The notes below the pieces were generated by a model that was not told where the DNA came from, ran no database searches, and was given only the letters and a program-made list of their open reading frames with translations. The position numbers were made by a program, and so were the translations under genes. Below are positions 61,601 through 64,000 of a stretch of DNA of 64,000 nt, piece by piece. Within the stretch, counting starts at the first letter, position 1. Each line of letters opens with the position of its first letter. The stretch is from Oscillospiraceae bacterium (GTDB lineage: Bacteria > Bacillota > Clostridia > Oscillospirales > Acutalibacteraceae), in contig SVPH01000008.1 in NCBI GenBank assembly GCA_015065965.1, positions 1-64,000 on the forward strand. The letters run 5' to 3'.

Positions 61601-61725
61601 TCGGGTGTCTGATAAGCAGATACACCGCAGGTCTCGGCTACCTTTGTGAAAAGCAGCGGATCAAGCAGTTTCTCAAACCTGTCGAGTTTACCCAGCATAC
61701 GCTGAATCTGTTTTTCTGTAAGCAT
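58633..61725 (-). CDS. Alpha-mannosidase, glycoside hydrolase family 38
   Basis: A 1030-residue cytoplasmic enzyme. The N-terminal part holds a jelly-roll-like domain; the catalytic domain starts with GLIGHSHMDTAWLWPVPE (zinc ligands His and Asp, about 258-270) and has the nucleophile aspartate in FWLPDTFGYS (about 371); long beta-sandwich domains with KSTVTQDVIYF and LHKGGTRPDYNGDLG finish it. GH38 cleaves alpha-mannosides, including those from N-glycans or yeast mannan. Start follows AAAGGATG. It lies opposite the sugar ABC operon, so mannose-containing oligosaccharides are the likely cargo (inference). Confidence 0.95.
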   Translation of the reverse strand: MLTEKQIQRMLGKLDRFEKLLDPLLFTKVAETCGVSAYQTPERLYEIPDDSLFAPVEKGWVWGAARSFCWFKTEFIVPEELDGKDIFIRPHTQGYETLLWVNGEPYGTFATKIVFTGHGNHYCDLLKKNAKAGEKIEIALEVYAGHPHKGCGPLENNPLLDYNYTFNGIDICLKDYDINDFYFDLMAVNELAMVLDESSFRRGEVVNGLYEAHKRLLYSYDDTDDESFRAALKAAHPFLKEVLAVKTGPEAPRVGLIGHSHMDTAWLWPVPETIKKCARTYSNQLSLMEQYPEYKFVQSSACHSDMLLKHYPSLFKRIQKSVAEGRYEPNGGVWVECDCNITSGESMIRQFLWGQRFTRKYFNYTSNCFWLPDTFGYSAAIPQIMKGCSVDYFCTTKIDWNDTNVFPYDAFYWQGIDGTKVFTHFNKTHLWPAPEDIYNITTDPNGSSIKERNVTNKRLLAYGYGDGGGGPQFEMIEETRRVADLNGCCKSEHVFVGDFMKDLEATVKNPNTYVGELYLELHRGTLTNQHNIKRNNRKAELALRDLEYFTVDGAIKAGVAATDEKTHPLYEKLLINQFHDILPGTCIPDAHILSLEETGWVIETAKELTSQAVRGEGEVVTVTNTLSFDRCDPIFLECEAGLVADCDCKQQAYTNLDGKNILIISGITVPAFSTVKINLVKGAASSESEIKVDGNKMSTPFADITFDAKGYISSFFDKRMNRELCGGEYPLNTFIIAEDLPTSWDNWDIDADLECKYADHSALISREVVSQGAAAVVIRSKYSVSKKSTVTQDVIYFADSAEIRFDTLMDWQDNHRFLKTAFDTSVQNDFARFEIQYGNVLRPTTRNNSVEKAKFEVVNHKYTDLSETRCGVAILNDSKYAISVEGGNMRLSLHKGGTRPDYNGDLGLHRTVYSFLPHVGGFSADTVIKPAYELNVPVVAGKGDFEATALVLPKADNVIVEVIKPCEDGEKAFIARLYEAEGTYTTCPVEFFAGAKKVEITNMLEEVQSELDSTELVFKPFEIKTLKISY

Positions 61726-61752
61726 AAATAATACATCCTTTCCATAGGAATT

Positions 61753-62424
61753 TTATTTGGGTTTATTCATCGGACAGACTTTCATACATATGCCGCAAAC
61801 AGCACCTCTGCCTATCTTCTGAAATTTTGTTTTCATATATTGGCTGCATGCCTCGGGGTCAAAAATCTCTTCCCTCGGTGTACCGGGTGTCCAATCTCCG
61901 CCCTTGATTGCATGGGCAGGACACGCTTTAACGCAAATATCACAGCCCGAGCACACGCTTTCTGCAAGTTTGTTGTCACATTCAAACGGACAATCCGTAA
62001 AAAGCGTGCCAAGGCGCACAAAACTGCCGTATTCGTTATGAAGAAAAAGAGAATTTCTGCCTATTGAGCCAAGCCCGGCAAGACATGCGCCTTTCTTATG
62101 AGAATAACGAGCCATATAATTCCAGCCATCTTTATTAATGCTTTGCGAAGCGGCAACGGTTATATACTTATAACCCTTGCGCTGCAGAAACATGCCTGCC
62201 TGCAGAAGCATTGAATCAATAAACGCATTGACATTGCGGTAATGGTTGAAATAAGTGTGCGTCGGTTCATCTTCAATTTCGTCAATTATGCTGTCTGAAA
62301 GGCGTGCAACGATGCTGACACCGTAAGGCAAGCATTCTTCGCCGTCCTCAACTTTAAAAAAGCCGACATCCGCAACGCCCTTTTCAAGCAAAAATTCTTT
62401 CAGTTCCTGCTGAATGCCCATCAT
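61753..62424 (-). CDS. QueG-like 4Fe-4S protein (epoxyqueuosine reductase related)
   Basis: A 223-residue protein with two ferredoxin-type clusters: CSGCDICVKACPAHAI, then CGICMKVCPMN, plus an earlier cysteine in CPFEC. The N-terminal part with GCLAGLGSIGRNS-like residues (ACLAGLGSIGRNSLF) resembles QueG but the protein is much shorter (QueG is about 380) and lacks its HEAT region. It is likely a cobalamin- or flavin-dependent reductase relative of unknown target. The ATG overlaps the prmA stop as ATGA. Confidence 0.75.
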   Translation of the reverse strand: MMGIQQELKEFLLEKGVADVGFFKVEDGEECLPYGVSIVARLSDSIIDEIEDEPTHTYFNHYRNVNAFIDSMLLQAGMFLQRKGYKYITVAASQSINKDGWNYMARYSHKKGACLAGLGSIGRNSLFLHNEYGSFVRLGTLFTDCPFECDNKLAESVCSGCDICVKACPAHAIKGGDWTPGTPREEIFDPEACSQYMKTKFQKIGRGAVCGICMKVCPMNKPK

Positions 62425-63347
62425 TTCGCCACCTTCGTTTCAAAGCAAAGCCAGCCGCCGCTCTCATGGCGTGCAATAACTTCAAGGCCGTTTGCAGCAA
62501 AAGCAGCAAGGACATCATTCTCTCTCGGCTCAATAATGCCCGAGGTAATGAAAACCGCATCGGGATTCATATAATTCTTAACATCTTCGCAAAGACCGAT
62601 GATGATATCCGCAACTATATTGGCGGCGATAATATCATATTTACCGGTAACCTTATCTGTTGTTGAACCCTGAAGAACAGTAAATTCAGGCTCATCAAAG
62701 CCGTTGGTTTTTCCGTTTTCTTTAGCAGTTTTTACAGCAAGTGCATCAATATCGACACCCACCGCACTGTCTGCGCCGAGAAGCAGACATGCAACGGAAA
62801 GAATACCGCTGCCGCAACCGATATCAAGCACGGTTTTGCCTTTGTTGGCATACTTTTCAAGAGTTTCAAGGCAGAGTCTTGTTGTGTCATGAGTACCGGA
62901 ACCGAACGCAAGACCCGGTTCAAGATGAAGTACGGCACGGTTGCCTGCATCAAACTCCTGCTCCCATATGGGGCGAATAAGAAGCCTTTCGCCTACGGGC
63001 ATAGGCTTGAAATACTTCTTCCAGTTATTTTCCCAATCGGCATTTTTGCACACTGCTTCATCAATTTCGCTCTTAATTCCTTCAGCGGCAAGCCTTTCGG
63101 TAAGGAAAGAAACAGCCTCTGCCGGATTCTCTTCAGGTGAAATATAGATATGTACAATGCCTTTGGTTCTGTCCTTTGCGAGCAAGTCTTCATCAATCAG
63201 GTCAATCCTTGCAATCTCCCATGCTTCCTGCTCAAGGGTACGGTAATCCTCAATATAAATGCCGTAAGGCACTGCCATATGAGCGATATCCCCTGCCCTG
63301 TCAACATCATCTGCGTTGACTGTTATTTTAATTTCGGTCCAATCCAT
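62421..63347 (-). CDS. prmA: Ribosomal protein L11 methyltransferase
   Basis: A 308-residue SAM-dependent methyltransferase that trimethylates ribosomal protein L11. The N-terminal domain recognises L11; the catalytic part has LEPGLAFGSGTHDTTRLCLE, SAM motif VLDIGCGSGILSVA and IIAANIVADII (NPPY-like). Start at 63347 follows GGAGATAAAA. Confidence 0.94.
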   Translation of the reverse strand: MDWTEIKITVNADDVDRAGDIAHMAVPYGIYIEDYRTLEQEAWEIARIDLIDEDLLAKDRTKGIVHIYISPEENPAEAVSFLTERLAAEGIKSEIDEAVCKNADWENNWKKYFKPMPVGERLLIRPIWEQEFDAGNRAVLHLEPGLAFGSGTHDTTRLCLETLEKYANKGKTVLDIGCGSGILSVACLLLGADSAVGVDIDALAVKTAKENGKTNGFDEPEFTVLQGSTTDKVTGKYDIIAANIVADIIIGLCEDVKNYMNPDAVFITSGIIEPRENDVLAAFAANGLEVIARHESGGWLCFETKVAK

Positions 63348-63359
63348 TTTTATCTCCAA

Positions 63360-64000
63360 TTAATATTTATTGTGAACATCTTCAGCAAAGCAAAGGCAGT
63401 CCTTAACCTCAATAACCGTTCCGTCATCAAGAACAGCCTTGCCGTTCATCCTGCCGAAAACCTGATGTTGGTCCGTGATGATAAATTTTATATCTATCTT
63501 TGCCGCTCTGTCAAGAATGGGAGTAAACTCCATTTCAAATCTGCCGTCACTTGAAGTGAATGTCCACGGGTCCATATATCCGCTCTTGGGAATATTGAAA
63601 ATTATGTCATCGAGTTTATGGCACTTGCCGTCATAGAAAAGCATGTTTTCACTTGCTGCTGAAGTATCACCGAAGCCGTAGCCGATATTGAAGCCGAACG
63701 CATGGCCGTCAATATCCATATTGCCCGAACCCCAATACCATGTATTATCATAAGTCCAGACACCTCTGCCCCAGTCAAGAGTGCCAAAATCCGTTGCGGG
63801 GTCAAAAACATAATCTTTTCCGTCAAAAGTTGCCTTGCCGCTCGCTCTCATGCAGTTGATTTTCTGATTATAATAGAAAGCGGTTTTCTTTTCTTTCCAC
63901 GGAGTTGCAATAACCATTGTATCCATGGGAGGCTGTTCAAGGGTTATATCGCATGAAAAATCTTTACCGTCGCAGAACTTTTTGAAGTTGCAGACGATTC
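63360..64000 (-). CDS. DUF2804 family protein, C-terminal part (runs off right edge)
   Basis: The last 213 codons of a minus-strand gene whose start lies beyond the window. It has the DUF2804 pattern: NFKKFCDGKDFSCDITLEQP, KINCMRASGKATF, DWGRGVWTYDNTWYWGSGNM and FGFNIGYGFGD. Function is unknown; the fold may resemble lipocalin-like or carbohydrate-binding sandwiches. It lies 12 bases upstream of prmA. The N-terminal 51 residues at the left edge would join it with a gap of roughly 65 residues if both belonged to one gene. Confidence 0.8.
   Translation of the reverse strand, partial: IVCNFKKFCDGKDFSCDITLEQPPMDTMVIATPWKEKKTAFYYNQKINCMRASGKATFDGKDYVFDPATDFGTLDWGRGVWTYDNTWYWGSGNMDIDGHAFGFNIGYGFGDTSAASENMLFYDGKCHKLDDIIFNIPKSGYMDPWTFTSSDGRFEMEFTPILDRAAKIDIKFIITDQHQVFGRMNGKAVLDDGTVIEVKDCLCFAEDVHNKY

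Overview
The window (about 40% GC by eye) looks like chromosomal DNA of an anaerobic, endospore-forming Firmicute of the gut Clostridia, most like the Oscillospiraceae/Ruminococcaceae. The grounds are a complete spoIIIAA-AH sporulation operon, the clostridial order nusB - tsaD-like - xseA - xseB - ispA - dxs - tlyA - nadK - argR - recN, a tyrosine T-box leader, strong GGAGG ribosome binding sites, several TTG/GTG starts, and many carbohydrate and ester hydrolases. No tRNA, rRNA or CRISPR array was seen. Taxonomy is inferred from gene content only.

Layout. 1-3475: ftsH, a type IV ABC permease-like protein, cdsA and the N-terminus of a DUF2804 gene, all on the minus strand. 3.5-9.1 kb: an accessory, partly decayed stretch with a serine recombinase and its small partner, a DUF4160/DUF2442 pair behind a promoter with a palindromic spacer, a small gene with a strongly structured RNA leader, an M3 peptidase cut off just after its zinc motif, and a broken second ftsH. 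9.1-10.5 kb: a MATE transporter. 10.8-24.3 kb: a catabolic island. A seven-gene minus-strand operon (old yellow enzyme, SDR, FAD oxidoreductase, sugar isomerase, D-2-hydroxyacid dehydrogenase, GH3, esterase) is flanked by two plus-strand genes for membrane-anchored enzymes, a heparinase II/III-like lyase and a GH36 alpha-galactosidase-like enzyme.

24.3-27.6 kb: a T-box-controlled tyrS operon. 27.6-43.4 kb: a nearly unbroken minus-strand run from spoIIIAA down through nusB, xseAB, isoprenoid genes, NAD kinase, ArgR and RecN to a sugar isomerase and an SGNH hydrolase, with an internal sigma-A-type promoter before nusB. 43.5-53.5 kb: a YfhO-like membrane protein, YgjV, an orphan Card1-like (CARF plus PD-(D/E)XK) nuclease, ispE, a PHP phosphatase, rfbD and a membrane-bound M23 peptidase. 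53.5-64 kb: a CUT1 sugar ABC transporter with its own ATPase, facing an esterase, a GH38 alpha-mannosidase, a QueG-like iron-sulfur protein, prmA and the C-terminus of a DUF2804 gene.

How the genes fit together. Housekeeping blocks (isoprenoid precursors, RNA modification, DNA repair, sporulation) alternate with import and hydrolysis modules. The ABC transporter with GH38 and the esterase suggests uptake of decorated oligosaccharides. The 12.8-21.5 kb operon suggests import or external trimming of a glycosylated, possibly esterified compound followed by reductive processing of the aglycone or an unusual sugar. The most interesting items are this reductive operon, the orphan Card1-like nuclease, the structured leader near 7.1-7.26 kb, and the linked duplication and decay of ftsH and the M3 peptidase.
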